Assembly (NCBI RefSeq): GCF_024305245.1
Contig: NZ_JAMWYX010000009.1
Location: 88,141 to 152,140, forward strand
Source of the DNA: Erythrobacter sp.
GTDB lineage: Bacteria > Pseudomonadota > Alphaproteobacteria > Sphingomonadales > Sphingomonadaceae
Direction of reading: 5' to 3'
DNA length: 64,000 nucleotides
This document shows positions 9,052 through 18,887 of the stretch, piece after piece. A program made the translations under genes and the position numbers. Within the stretch, counting starts at the first letter, position 1. Each line of letters opens with the position of its first letter. The notes below the pieces were generated by a model, which was given only the letters and a program-made list of their open reading frames with translations, did not search any database and had not been told where the DNA came from.

Positions 9052-9456
9052 TCACTCGGGAGACCGCCGTGCGGCGCACGTCGGCTTACCTGCTCGAGGA
9101 CGCCGTTCGAAGTCACATGTCCTCCCGTTAGCAGCCATCCAGGCAAGAGCGCGTGCACGGTGTAAGCCCCATACTCCGCTACCCTTACCCCCCACAAATT
9201 CGAAGATGTCGCTGTCGGCTGAGGCGCGGAAGACATTCGAGGCGCTGTTGTGCTGCTGGAAGGTAGCCTGGATAGTGCCTTCGAACGATGGCGGGACCGG
9301 CCTGCCCCGGTCCAACGCGTCTTCAAGCACCGCATCGATAACTAGCTGGCGGTCCAATCCCATTGGGTGGTCCCACAAAGCGCGCACAAGATACGCGGCC
9401 CAGCCTCCGCCAAGTCTCTCGATCTGCTTGTCGATGTCTGCAAAAAAGTCGTCCAT
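9052..9456 (-). CDS. Small hypothetical protein, possibly truncated at the C-terminus
   Basis: A 134-residue protein from the ATG at 9456, preceded by GGAG about eight bases upstream. Residues 1-110 look like a genuine helical domain (FADIDKQIERLGG, AAYLVRALWDHPMG, LVIDAVLEDALDRG) ending in a G.GSGVWGLHRA strand, a pattern seen in winged-helix proteins beside restriction genes. The last 25 residues (RTCDFERRPRAGKPT onwards) are basic and unlike the rest, suggesting a frameshift or a junction near 9130. It is just upstream of the McrC fragment and may be its old operon partner. No function can be assigned. Confidence 0.45.
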   Translation of the reverse strand: MDDFFADIDKQIERLGGGWAAYLVRALWDHPMGLDRQLVIDAVLEDALDRGRPVPPSFEGTIQATFQQHNSASNVFRASADSDIFEFVGGKGSGVWGLHRARALAWMAANGRTCDFERRPRAGKPTCAARRSPE

Positions 9457-9731
9457 GTCCGTTGCTCCATTTGTTTAGGGCAACTGACCAAATGTTACCA
9501 TCGAACGTCTGGGTCAAACAGAATTGAAAGGGATTTCATGGCGGTAGATTGAGCGAGGGGACTCCTTCCCGATCATTATCGCGTTCAGAGTCTGTTGCTG
9601 ACCAAATCGGCGAGCAACAGAGTCTGCAGCTTGAGACGATTGGGAGCTTCTAGGCGAATAAGGATCTGGCTGCAGTTAGTGGCACCCGCATCCCAAACCC
9701 CGCTTAACATAAAATCACATGTCAATGTCTT
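9457..9731. other. Gene-free junction between the defence island and the monooxygenase operon
   Basis: No gene can be supported here. The minus strand near 9470-9490 should hold the promoter of the 9052-9456 gene. The interval separates the decayed island from the metabolic genes to the right. Confidence 0.4.
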
Positions 9732-9956
9732 CTACGGGATCATCGCAAACATGCGCATTAGATGCGTTTTAAGCGGAGTTGCGGAAAACTCGCCAGCAAA
9801 CGGTCGGGGTTCGGGCAAGAGATATTGCTCGCAGACTGCCTCGGGCCTGCGGGCGAGGATACGCAGCGTTACGCCATGATCAGCGAACCCTTTGACAAAG
9901 TGCTGCGGGACCGGACCCGAACAGCCGATCGCGGAGACAGTGAACGGCCCGCTCAT
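9732..9956 (-). pseudogene. NmrA/NAD(P)-binding Rossmann protein, N-terminal fragment
   Basis: The minus strand starts MSGPFTVSAIGCSGPVPQHF and continues FADHGVTLRILARRPEAV: a first beta strand, a glycine-containing loop, helix and second strand ending in Arg-Arg, as in NmrA-like NAD(P)H-binding proteins. After about 50 residues the similarity ends and the frame stops at residue 74, where a full protein would be about 280-300. The ATG overlaps the stop of the monooxygenase (ATGA), so this was once the second gene of that operon and lost its 3' part. The glycine motif is degenerate (SAIGCSG), which may be decay or a family variant. Confidence 0.5.
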
Positions 9957-11617
9957 GGGGCTGGGCCGCGTTGCAGGATCTGCTCAAGTGCTGTGAACAG
10001 CGAGGGCGCTGCATCCGAGCGGGACCGAGCACGCCATGCAATATGCGCATCCGGCCTCACGAGCACCGCGCCGTCAGATTGAATGCCATAGGCTGCGAGG
10101 AAGGTGCCGTTGTCTTGCAACCCGGCACTTCCGACGCGGTAGCAGGCAACCGGGATGCCCAGCATACGGCGGGCGTCAGCGACGTCGCTCTCCCATTCTT
10201 GGCCTTCGGGGCCGACCAGAAGCGTGAAACTGGGACCGCACAGGTCGAGCGTCGAAAGCCGGTCGCCTTTCTGCCCCAGCCATACGTGCGGCGCGCGGCA
10301 ACCGGGGGTCGCGGCCGGGATATAGTCGGAATAGGGATCGTCCGCCTGCTCGGGCGTGGTTCCGTCCGCTATTACCGCTTCAGAGCGATACCAGCTGCCG
10401 AACTCCACCCCGAGATGGTTCCCATATCGGCGCGATTCCGCCACGATCTCTTCGGTGGAAAGCCCACTGTCGCCGCCGGTTGCCGACGCGACATTAATGC
10501 GCTGCACGTTGGAGGCGTTGATGAAGGACTGCATCACGATTGCCTGCGACACCGGGCGGCGTTCGTCGTGATAGGTTGCCACCAGATCCCAGCCAGCCTT
10601 GCCCTGCGCGTAGAGCGCCAGCTTCCACATGGCATTGTGCATCCCTTGCAGGCCGGCGTTGACGCCCAACCCGCCGGTTGGGGGAAACTGGTGCGCTGCG
10701 TCGCCGCACACCACTGCCCGGCCCCTGGTGAAATGATCGACCGTCGTGGCGTTGAGCTCCCACAACCCCAACGATAGCACCTCGACATCGAGATCGGGCA
10801 CTCCTGCGGCAGCGCGGACCCACTCAGCCGCGCGTTCCTTGGTGAAGTATTCGAGCGAGAATTGTTCGGGTTCGACATTGATCTGGGACAGCCACCGGCC
10901 ATTGGCGTCAAGCGGTTGCAGCACCCCGATCGCCTGCTCGTTGTTCACGAACAGCAGCACACCCTTGCGGTCTTCGATATGGCTTTCGATGTCGGCCCGG
11001 AAATAGCAGTTCACCAGCTGCTTGACCGCGCGCTGCCCTTCAAGCTTGAGGCCGAGTGCATCGCGCATCGGGCTTGCCGCTCCGTCGGCGGCGACCATTG
11101 CGCAGCCGGAGATGATTTCCATATCGCCGGTAAGGCGGTTGCGAACCTCTACCGCGACGTCGGCATCGTGGTCTTCACCGCCGCGGATGAGGCGCACGGC
11201 CTCGGTCGAAAACCGCAGATCCACCAGCCCGCTGGCACGCAACGCCGCGAGCATGATTTCCTCGATCCGGTCCTGCGAGGTCATGGTCGGTTGAGCAGGG
11301 CTAACGTTCGGCCCCGGGCCTTCAAAGCCAAGCGATTCGATCTGGCCAAACTCCTCGCCGCAGGCGCTTTCGAGGAACCGGATCGGGCTTTTCCAGCCCG
11401 GCGGGCAATCGATGCTGCGCAGCCGATGATAGGTGGCCATGCCCCAGCCGCGCGCGATCTCCATTGTCCGGGTGTTGAAGTTGCGCGTTTTAGGATGCCA
11501 CGAGGTGCGCGGGTGCTTCTCGATCAGAACGCTTGGCACACCGAACCGGCTAAGCTCCAACGCAGCACCGAGGCCGACCGGACCACCCCCGACAATAATG
11601 ACTTTTCCCGTTTCCAT
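9953..11617 (-). CDS. FAD-dependent aromatic-type monooxygenase (PheA/TfdB family)
   Basis: A 554-residue flavoprotein hydroxylase, the expected length for the family. Motifs: the dinucleotide-binding VGGGPVGLG at residues ~9-17, the DG-type segment AADGAASPMRDALGL (~180-194) and the second FAD-binding motif GDAAHQFPPTGGLGVN (~307-322). The C-terminal thioredoxin-like domain typical of PheA/TfdB enzymes follows, with an ending VLVRPDAHIAWR (~520-531). Such enzymes insert one oxygen atom into phenols or polyketide-like aromatics using NAD(P)H. The substrate cannot be read from sequence. A TetR gene is divergent with a palindrome between, so it is likely induced by its substrate. The broken Rossmann gene overlaps its stop. 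Confidence 0.88.
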   Translation of the reverse strand: METGKVIIVGGGPVGLGAALELSRFGVPSVLIEKHPRTSWHPKTRNFNTRTMEIARGWGMATYHRLRSIDCPPGWKSPIRFLESACGEEFGQIESLGFEGPGPNVSPAQPTMTSQDRIEEIMLAALRASGLVDLRFSTEAVRLIRGGEDHDADVAVEVRNRLTGDMEIISGCAMVAADGAASPMRDALGLKLEGQRAVKQLVNCYFRADIESHIEDRKGVLLFVNNEQAIGVLQPLDANGRWLSQINVEPEQFSLEYFTKERAAEWVRAAAGVPDLDVEVLSLGLWELNATTVDHFTRGRAVVCGDAAHQFPPTGGLGVNAGLQGMHNAMWKLALYAQGKAGWDLVATYHDERRPVSQAIVMQSFINASNVQRINVASATGGDSGLSTEEIVAESRRYGNHLGVEFGSWYRSEAVIADGTTPEQADDPYSDYIPAATPGCRAPHVWLGQKGDRLSTLDLCGPSFTLLVGPEGQEWESDVADARRMLGIPVACYRVGSAGLQDNGTFLAAYGIQSDGAVLVRPDAHIAWRARSRSDAAPSLFTALEQILQRGPAP

Positions 11618-11694
11618 CTTGGTATCCCCTTTCGTGGCAGGGCCCTTTCACGATCGGGATCCCGCTTGCTATCCTTGGGCGACTCACTATTAAC

Positions 11695-11708
11695 GATACA
11701 TATGTCTC
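11695..11708. promoter_or_regulatory. Candidate TetR operator palindrome
   Basis: GATACATATGTCTC is an imperfect 14-base palindrome (perfect core ACATATGT) placed 15 bases before the TetR start and 78 bases before the monooxygenase start. This is the usual position for a TetR autorepression site controlling both divergent genes. Assignment is by position and symmetry only. Confidence 0.5.
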
Positions 11709-11722
11709 ATTAAGGAAATGCC

Positions 11723-12328
11723 ATGTCAAGCGGGGTGCCAGCAGTGCCGCTGCGCAGAGCGGCAACCAAGCGGCCGGGTGGAAGAACCTCGGATGTTACA
11801 GAGCGGATCTTTGCCGCGACGGTGGCGCTGCTGGAGGAAGGCGGCATCGCGAGCGTGACCTTCCAGCGCGTCGCCGAGCAAGCGGGCGTGAGCCGCGCCA
11901 CACTTTATCGCCGCTGGCCCGAACCGGTGTTTCTCGTCGGCGATGCCTTGGCGGCAACCGCGGCCGACAGGATTCGGATCGAAAACACCGGCAGTCTTCG
12001 TGGCGATCTTGCTGCAATGCTCACCCAAATCGGCGTATTCATTGAAAGCTCCACTGGGCGAGCCGCAATCGCCACAAGCTTGATGGGTCGGGTGCAACCC
12101 GAATTCACCACGCAGGCGAAGCTACTGTGGGAGCGGCGGCGCGAAGACGTCGCGCCAATTTTCGCGCGGGCGATAAAGCGAGGTGAACTAGCTGGTGATT
12201 GTGACACCGATGTCCTGTTTGCCGCGACTTCGGGCGCGCTCTACATGCGCATGATCGTGATGGCCAAGCCAATCGATGCCGAGTGGATCAGTCGGACACT
12301 CGCACTGGTGTTGCCGAGCGCCCCATAG
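11723..12328 (+). CDS. TetR/AcrR family transcriptional regulator
   Basis: A 201-residue repressor of the TetR family. Residues ~20-66 form the DNA-binding domain: ERIFAATVALLEEGG, then FQRVAEQAGVSRATLYRRW, the hallmark helix-turn-helix. The C-terminal two thirds are the helical ligand-binding and dimerisation domain. The start is supported by AAGGA at 11712-11716. It is divergent from the flavin monooxygenase, and a palindrome in the shared intergenic region overlaps the likely promoters, so it probably represses the monooxygenase until a substrate-like effector binds. Confidence 0.9.
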   Translation: MSSGVPAVPLRRAATKRPGGRTSDVTERIFAATVALLEEGGIASVTFQRVAEQAGVSRATLYRRWPEPVFLVGDALAATAADRIRIENTGSLRGDLAAMLTQIGVFIESSTGRAAIATSLMGRVQPEFTTQAKLLWERRREDVAPIFARAIKRGELAGDCDTDVLFAATSGALYMRMIVMAKPIDAEWISRTLALVLPSAP

Positions 12329-13223
12329 TTCCGTCAAAAGATTGTCCTTTCACACCGGCCACAGGCCATAAGCACTGTCGACCTGCGAACCCAAGCGCGA
12401 AATGGAGGCTTCCAGCGGAACCAGACCTTCAATTTTGCGGAAGTGAACAACCGAACTTAGGTCGGCAGCTGCCGGAAGGTCTTAAGACTCTGCAGTCATT
12501 CCTTTGGAAAGGGCTGAAGTGCAGTTCTCTCGCCGAAACCGGAACTCAAGTTTGGCTCGCCGAGCCTCACAACGCGGGCACAACTGGTCCGAAGCCGCAT
12601 GCCGATCTTGAGGCAGGCCTGATGTTGGGGCGAAGATCCAGAGATCAGGCGAGCATTGAGTTGCTTGCTTTTCGCGCACCGCCAGGAAGAAACTATGATG
12701 GAGGACGAAACTAGCCGGATTTTTCCCCGGCGCACGGTCCGGAACTCATGAAGCGCTGAACGATGTCGCGAAATAACTGCACCGTACGCTCAGTTTCTGG
12801 AGCGTTCGGCATGAGAACAGTCGACATTGCCAGACCGCGCACATGCGCAACCTGCCTGCCCTGAGGTTGAGGATCAGACCGAAGGCCAGGTATCAGCGGA
12901 TGAGACAAATCCGGGTGCCTTCAGAGATTCAGGCGCACCCCAACCGACGTGCAGGAAGTCGCCAGCGATGTGGGCGTGCTGCCCGAAGGCGGTCATGGAG
13001 CAGATTGATGCGCTGTGGGCCGAACGAGTCTTGCCGGTGACCGGCCATACCGACTTCACCTCGCTGGCCGAGACCCTGCCGCGCTAGGCCCGGGTCAGAT
13101 GCATATCGAAAAGCGAGAAGCCCCATCTACCACACGGTTCCGAGCTTCAGGCATCGAGGAGTTCGATCTAGCGGTTCCCCTCCAAGCGCCGTCATCCTGG
13201 CGGATCGGGTGAATTTAGCGCCC
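12329..13223. other. Gene-free stretch of about 0.9 kb
   Basis: No credible gene on either strand. Open frames are short, overlap each other in several frames and lack ribosome binding sites. The short minus-strand frame at 12711-12908 and the plus-strand frame at 12827-13087 have partly protein-like endings, so this may be decayed coding DNA, but no family can be named. Confidence 0.5.
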
Positions 13224-14750
<1,527 letters not shown>

Positions 14751-15475
14751 TCATCTGCCTCCAGATTCGACCATGCTGTCATACACAAGCCGAAAACCGA
14801 CATTCGACGCGCCCAGTCCCGGGTCCCGCCCTTGGCGTGCTTGCGAGCGGTAACGCTGGCAGTAATTGGGCGCGCAGAGATAGCTTCCGCCTTTCACAAC
14901 CCGGCTCGGTCCAACCGGATTCCTAGGATCATAGGCGGCGTTTTCGCTCGGGCCTTCGGGGTTGACTCTGGTGGCAGGATCGTGGCTGGGCCGGAAGAAA
15001 TCGGCGGTCACCTCCCAAACATTTCCGACCATATCGTAGAGGCCAAGGGCATTGGGCGCAAAGCAGCCGACCGGGGCTACGCCTTTGAACCCGTCGCTGC
15101 CTTCGTTGACCACCGGGAACACGCCCTGCCAGCTATTAGCCACTTCCGGTCCCGGCTGATTTGCCGATCTTGTGCCTCCTGCTGCTGCAGCGAATTCCCA
15201 TTCCGCCTCGGTCGGCAGGCGACCGCCTTTCCAGCGAGCATAGGCTTGCATGTCATCCCACGCGAGGTGCACCACTGGCTGATCGGGGCGCGCATCGGGG
15301 CCGTCGAGGCCATAGGGCTTGATCCAGCTGGCGCCGGGCACACGCTCGAAGGGGAGGTGCAGCTTGCCGTGGTGGCGAAGTCACTCGCCTGCGTCGGCTG
15401 CGTCGGAGCCTTGCTTTCGCTTTCCGCACAGGCCGCAAGGCTGATCACAGCAACGACGGCAATCAGTCCTCTCAT
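14751..15475 (-). pseudogene. Formylglycine-generating enzyme (sulfatase modifying factor), lipoprotein form, with internal deletion and frameshift
   Basis: The C-terminal 196 residues are a bona fide formylglycine-generating enzyme domain: HPVV-like QPVVHLAWDDMQAYA, RLPTEAEWEFAA, GNVWEVTADF and the catalytic GGSYLCAPNYCQRYR with the two active cysteines five residues apart. Upstream, an ATG at 15475 that overlaps the stop of kdgK (ATGA) begins a lipoprotein signal (MRGLIAVVAVISLAAC). That frame does not reach the enzyme: near 15375-15390 the coding sequence shifts frame, and roughly 90-100 residues of the usual N-terminal half are missing. The simplest reading is an internal deletion that also broke the frame. 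An ATG at 15341 would give only the truncated domain. The intact gene would have activated the Cys-type sulfatase at 27668. Confidence 0.75.
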
Positions 15476-16509
15476 CGGCGCACATCCCCGCTGCCAGCCG
15501 CAAGCGCCGCAATATCCTCGACCGAAGCGCGCAGGAAATCGCCAGGAACCGAATGCGCCCACTCGGCGCATGTCGTTGCAAAGTGAATAGTGGCAGCGCG
15601 CTCCATCCCGGTGATCAGGCCGTGCACGACGCCGGCGGCAAAGGCATCTCCCGTGCCGACCCTGTCGACGATGTTCCCGAGTTCGATGGTATGGCTCGTT
15701 GAAATTCCCTCTCGATCGGCCAGGAGCCCTGTCAAGGTTTGGCGGTCGCTCGACTGCACCTTGCGGCGAGTCGCGGCCATGTGCATCAGCTGCGGTGCGC
15801 GAGCGAACATCGTTTGCGCCGCGGCGTGGAAGCCTTCATCCGGTTCGCCGTCGCTGTAGTCCGCACCCACCATCAAGGCTACTGCGCGGCGGCCAGCGAA
15901 CAGCAGATCGACCTCACACGAGAGCTCGAAAAGGATCGCGGCAGCCTCGCCCTCACGTCCCCGCCACAGCGTCGGCCGATAATTGGTGTCGAATGCAATC
16001 CTGACACCTGCGGCCTGGGCTGCGGTAATCGCGTTGCGCAAGGCAGCCAGCGCCCGCTCGCCAAGCGCAGCAGTGATCCCGCCTACGAACAGCCACTCCG
16101 CCCCGGCGAGCAGCCCGGGCCAGTCATAGGCCTCGGGCGCGATGCTGGCGAAGGCGGAATGCGCCCTGTCGTAAGTCACGCTTGAAGGTCGAGTCATCGC
16201 GCCAGGCTGAAGGTAGTACACCCCCATACGGCTGCTCGACATCGTCTTGGCTTCTAGCGATATGCCAGTTGCGAGTAATGCACGCCGCGCCCATTCGCCA
16301 ATAGGGTTGTCCGGCAGCGTCGTTAACAGACTGACCTCATGACCGAAGCCAGCCAGCGCCACTGCGACATTGGCTTCGGCCCCGCCAATACATGCTTCCA
16401 ACTGCGGCTGCTGAAACAACAGTCCGGGGGACGACGCACCGAGCCGAAGCAAGACCTCGCCAAAACTGACGATCCGCCCACGCCTATCGGTCCCAGCCGC
16501 GCCCATCAC
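15472..16509 (-). CDS. kdgK: 2-keto-3-deoxygluconate kinase (PfkB family)
   Basis: A 345-residue ribokinase-family sugar kinase. It should phosphorylate 2-keto-3-deoxygluconate to KDPG, the last kinase step of uronate breakdown. Visible motifs: PfkB signature 1 GGAEANVAVALAGFG (residues 42-56), the DTNYRPTLW segment at 174-182 that is typical of KDG kinases, and signature 2 DRVGTGDAF with catalytic base Asp288. It is six bases downstream of kduD, which makes its substrate, and its stop overlaps the start of the formylglycine-enzyme gene. The KDPG aldolase that would follow is not in the window. Fructokinase-like activity is the main alternative but the context argues against it. Confidence 0.88.
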   Translation of the reverse strand: MMGAAGTDRRGRIVSFGEVLLRLGASSPGLLFQQPQLEACIGGAEANVAVALAGFGHEVSLLTTLPDNPIGEWARRALLATGISLEAKTMSSSRMGVYYLQPGAMTRPSSVTYDRAHSAFASIAPEAYDWPGLLAGAEWLFVGGITAALGERALAALRNAITAAQAAGVRIAFDTNYRPTLWRGREGEAAAILFELSCEVDLLFAGRRAVALMVGADYSDGEPDEGFHAAAQTMFARAPQLMHMAATRRKVQSSDRQTLTGLLADREGISTSHTIELGNIVDRVGTGDAFAAGVVHGLITGMERAATIHFATTCAEWAHSVPGDFLRASVEDIAALAAGSGDVRR

Positions 16510-16515
16510 ATCGTC

Positions 16516-17286
16516 CTAACGGGCCAGCCAGCCGCCATCCACGGCAAGGATATGACCTTGCACATAGTCGGCAGCGGGGCTGGCAAGGAACACGGCCGCC
16601 CCGCCGATGTCGGTCGGCAGTCCCCAGCGTCGTTCGGGAATCCGGTCGAGGATCTGCCGGTTGCGGGTCGCATCTTCCCGTAAAGCGGCGGTATTGCTGG
16701 TGGCGATATAGCCTGGCGCAATGGCGTTCACGTTGATCCCTTTTTCAGCCCATTCGTTCGCCATGAGCTTGGTCAGTCCGCCGATGCCGCTTTTGCTCGC
16801 CGTATAGCTTGGCACCCGGATGCCGCCTTGGAATGTAAGCATCGACGCAATATTGATGATCTTGCCACGCGGCCCATACTGGTTGGACCAGCCAACCATA
16901 TGTTTGGCAACAGCCTGACACAGGAAAAACACTGTCTTGAGATTGGTGTCGAGCACCGCGTCCCAATCCTCTTCCGAGAAGGTCAGCGCATCCGCACGGC
17001 GGATTATCCCTGCGTTGTTGACCAGTATGTCGATACGGCCGAACGTGGCGATGATATGGTCAACAAGGCTCTGGACAGGAGCAGTCGAGGACAGATCAGC
17101 ATTGAAGCTTACGCAGCGCCGCCCGAGCGCCTGAACAATTTCAATCGTCCTGCTGGCTTCGCTTCGCCCTACAGCGGCAATATTCGCCCCAGCCTCGGCA
17201 AGAGCGCAGGCAATCCCTTGTCCGATCCCGGTATTGGCGCCGGTCACGAGTGCCACCCGTCCGCTCAGGTCGAATTGTGACATCAT
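16516..17286 (-). CDS. kduD: 2-dehydro-3-deoxy-D-gluconate 5-dehydrogenase (SDR)
   Basis: A 256-residue classical short-chain dehydrogenase that should reduce 3-deoxy-D-glycero-2,5-hexodiulosonate to 2-keto-3-deoxygluconate with NAD(P)H. Motifs: cofactor loop TGANTGIGQG (residues 15-24), NNAGI at 90-94, and the catalytic Ser148, Tyr161, Lys165 (YTASK). The sequence around NAGIIRRADALTF is characteristic of KduD. Two tandem ATGs (17286 and 17283) are possible starts; GGAG lies about ten bases upstream. It forms an operon with kdgK (gap 6) and with the esterase upstream (gap 79), and pairs functionally with kduI at 29192. Confidence 0.9.
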   Translation of the reverse strand: MMSQFDLSGRVALVTGANTGIGQGIACALAEAGANIAAVGRSEASRTIEIVQALGRRCVSFNADLSSTAPVQSLVDHIIATFGRIDILVNNAGIIRRADALTFSEEDWDAVLDTNLKTVFFLCQAVAKHMVGWSNQYGPRGKIINIASMLTFQGGIRVPSYTASKSGIGGLTKLMANEWAEKGINVNAIAPGYIATSNTAALREDATRNRQILDRIPERRWGLPTDIGGAAVFLASPAADYVQGHILAVDGGWLAR

Positions 17287-17365
17287 GCAATTTTTCTCCA
17301 GTTGGCCCCGGCAGCCGGGCGATCGGTTGCAAGGAGGCGATTATGAGGCAAGCGGCGACTTGCGC

Positions 17366-18883
17366 TCAGTCGATACTCAGCGCGAACGGTCCGAGCGGCA
17401 GATCGGTCGCATCAAAGACATTGCAGATTGGGGCAGCATCCCAGCAGTATCGCACCAGCACCGGACTAGCGCCCTGCGGCACTGAGATGGTCACGCCGCC
17501 TTCGGAGAACTGCGCATCGGCAAAGCGGCAGGCCTTGCCCGCAGGATCATCGCACAACATGAACGGCCCGGGGCGCCCCCATGATGCGGCAAACAGCGCT
17601 CCGTTCGCATGCGATACGACCACTTCGACCGCGTTTCCTGTGCGGCGGGCGGAGATTGCTTCTGGTGGGCGATAGGCATCGGTCTTGCCATAGGCGAGCT
17701 TGAGCAGCGCCGCTCCGGCGCGCTGGCCAACCGGTTTCTTGATCGGCGGGTGAATGTCCAAGCGTTCACTCACATCGATCGTCACCACCAGCTCGGTCAA
17801 TGGATCATCGCGTGCGACCAGCCGCTGCGCTTCGCGGATCGCGGCGGTTTCATCATCATCGGCAGCGCCCGAGATCGGGCCGAAACCGGCCAATTGCACG
17901 ACCACGAACGGCACCTCGCTGCCGAAACGGCCGCGCCAGCTTTTGATCAACGTCTCAAGCAGCGTCCGGTATCTCGCCGTGGATTCAGCATTGTTGGCCT
18001 CGTTTTCCCCCTGATACCAGATTGCGCCGGCAAGCCGGGTCGGGCCTAGCGGGGCGACCATGCCGTTGAACAGATTGGCGTAGCTCTGGTTCGCCTTGTG
18101 GGCCCACTCCGTGCGAGGCCGTCCCTCCCACACATCGCTGACCTTGGCAGCGTACTGCGCGGGCGCTGTTGCCGGGTCTCGGCGGTAGGCATCAAGCATT
18201 GCAAGCTGGGTTTCCATTCCTCCCGCCACTGCAAGGCCTTCACGGGGCAGCCAAGAGCGGATCGGTGTGCCTCCGACAGAGGCGTTGATAAGGCCGACGA
18301 TGACCTTTTCTTCTTCCGCGACCTTTCGCCCGGCAAAAAGGCATACTGCTGAGAAATCGAGCCACTTATCCCTCGCTTTGAGCCACTGCCCCGGCATTCC
18401 GAACTTAGGCGCCTCAACCAGCGAACTGACCTGTGGCACAGTCAGCAGACGTATATTCTCGTCGATTGCGAGGTTGCGATCCTCGGGGCGCAGCGATGAA
18501 GCCGACATCTTCCACACCATGTTCGACTGTCCCGAACACAGTATCACCTCTCCAATCGACACATCCCGCAGCTGAACCGCGCTACCCTGCGCGTTGACCG
18601 ACAGAGTCAGTCCGGTAGCTGCGGCTCTTGCGGGCAGCTCGACCTGCCAGCGGCCATCGGCCTTAACGTTTGCCTCAAGCCCGGTGTCGCCTAACGTCAC
18701 CTTGATCGTCGATCCTGGATTCCCCGATCCCCAGACCGGGATCGGCTCTCCCCGCTGGATGACCATGCCGGAAGAAAACGGCGCGCCCAGAGCCAGTTCT
18801 TCGGCTGCCACTGGAGCCGGAAGAATAGCGGCAGTTGCCATGGACAGCAGCCCGGATAACCATGTGCAGGCAAATTTCGTCAT
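17366..18883 (-). CDS. SASA-family carbohydrate O-acetylesterase
   Basis: A 505-residue exported protein of the sialate-O-acetylesterase (SASA) type, with a Sec signal (residues 1-27, cut near PVAA/EE). An N-terminal beta domain (30-110) precedes the SGNH hydrolase core. Motifs: nucleophile Ser120 in CSGQSNM, oxyanion segment GGTPIRSW, WYQGENEA, and the late LDIHPP His typical of the family. Relatives remove acetyl groups from sialic acid, xylan or rhamnogalacturonan. Here it lies four bases after the GH106 rhamnosidase gene, so it probably deacylates the rhamnose-containing substrate in the periplasm. The exact ester is unknown; ulvan is not known to be heavily acetylated, which leaves room for a pectin-like or other rhamnan substrate. 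Confidence 0.82.
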   Translation of the reverse strand: MTKFACTWLSGLLSMATAAILPAPVAAEELALGAPFSSGMVIQRGEPIPVWGSGNPGSTIKVTLGDTGLEANVKADGRWQVELPARAAATGLTLSVNAQGSAVQLRDVSIGEVILCSGQSNMVWKMSASSLRPEDRNLAIDENIRLLTVPQVSSLVEAPKFGMPGQWLKARDKWLDFSAVCLFAGRKVAEEEKVIVGLINASVGGTPIRSWLPREGLAVAGGMETQLAMLDAYRRDPATAPAQYAAKVSDVWEGRPRTEWAHKANQSYANLFNGMVAPLGPTRLAGAIWYQGENEANNAESTARYRTLLETLIKSWRGRFGSEVPFVVVQLAGFGPISGAADDDETAAIREAQRLVARDDPLTELVVTIDVSERLDIHPPIKKPVGQRAGAALLKLAYGKTDAYRPPEAISARRTGNAVEVVVSHANGALFAASWGRPGPFMLCDDPAGKACRFADAQFSEGGVTISVPQGASPVLVRYCWDAAPICNVFDATDLPLGPFALSID

Positions 18884-18887
18884 GAGA

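Noticed and set aside
9971..10777. Plus-strand open frame of 268 codons opposite the flavin monooxygenase
   Set aside because: Antisense shadow of a gene with clear FAD motifs; no family signature or ribosome binding site.
12711..13126. Overlapping short frames that might be a decayed hydrolase or oxidoreductase
   Set aside because: Pieces such as AERVLPVTGHTDFTSLAETLPR's ending look protein-like, but no family could be named and frames conflict.
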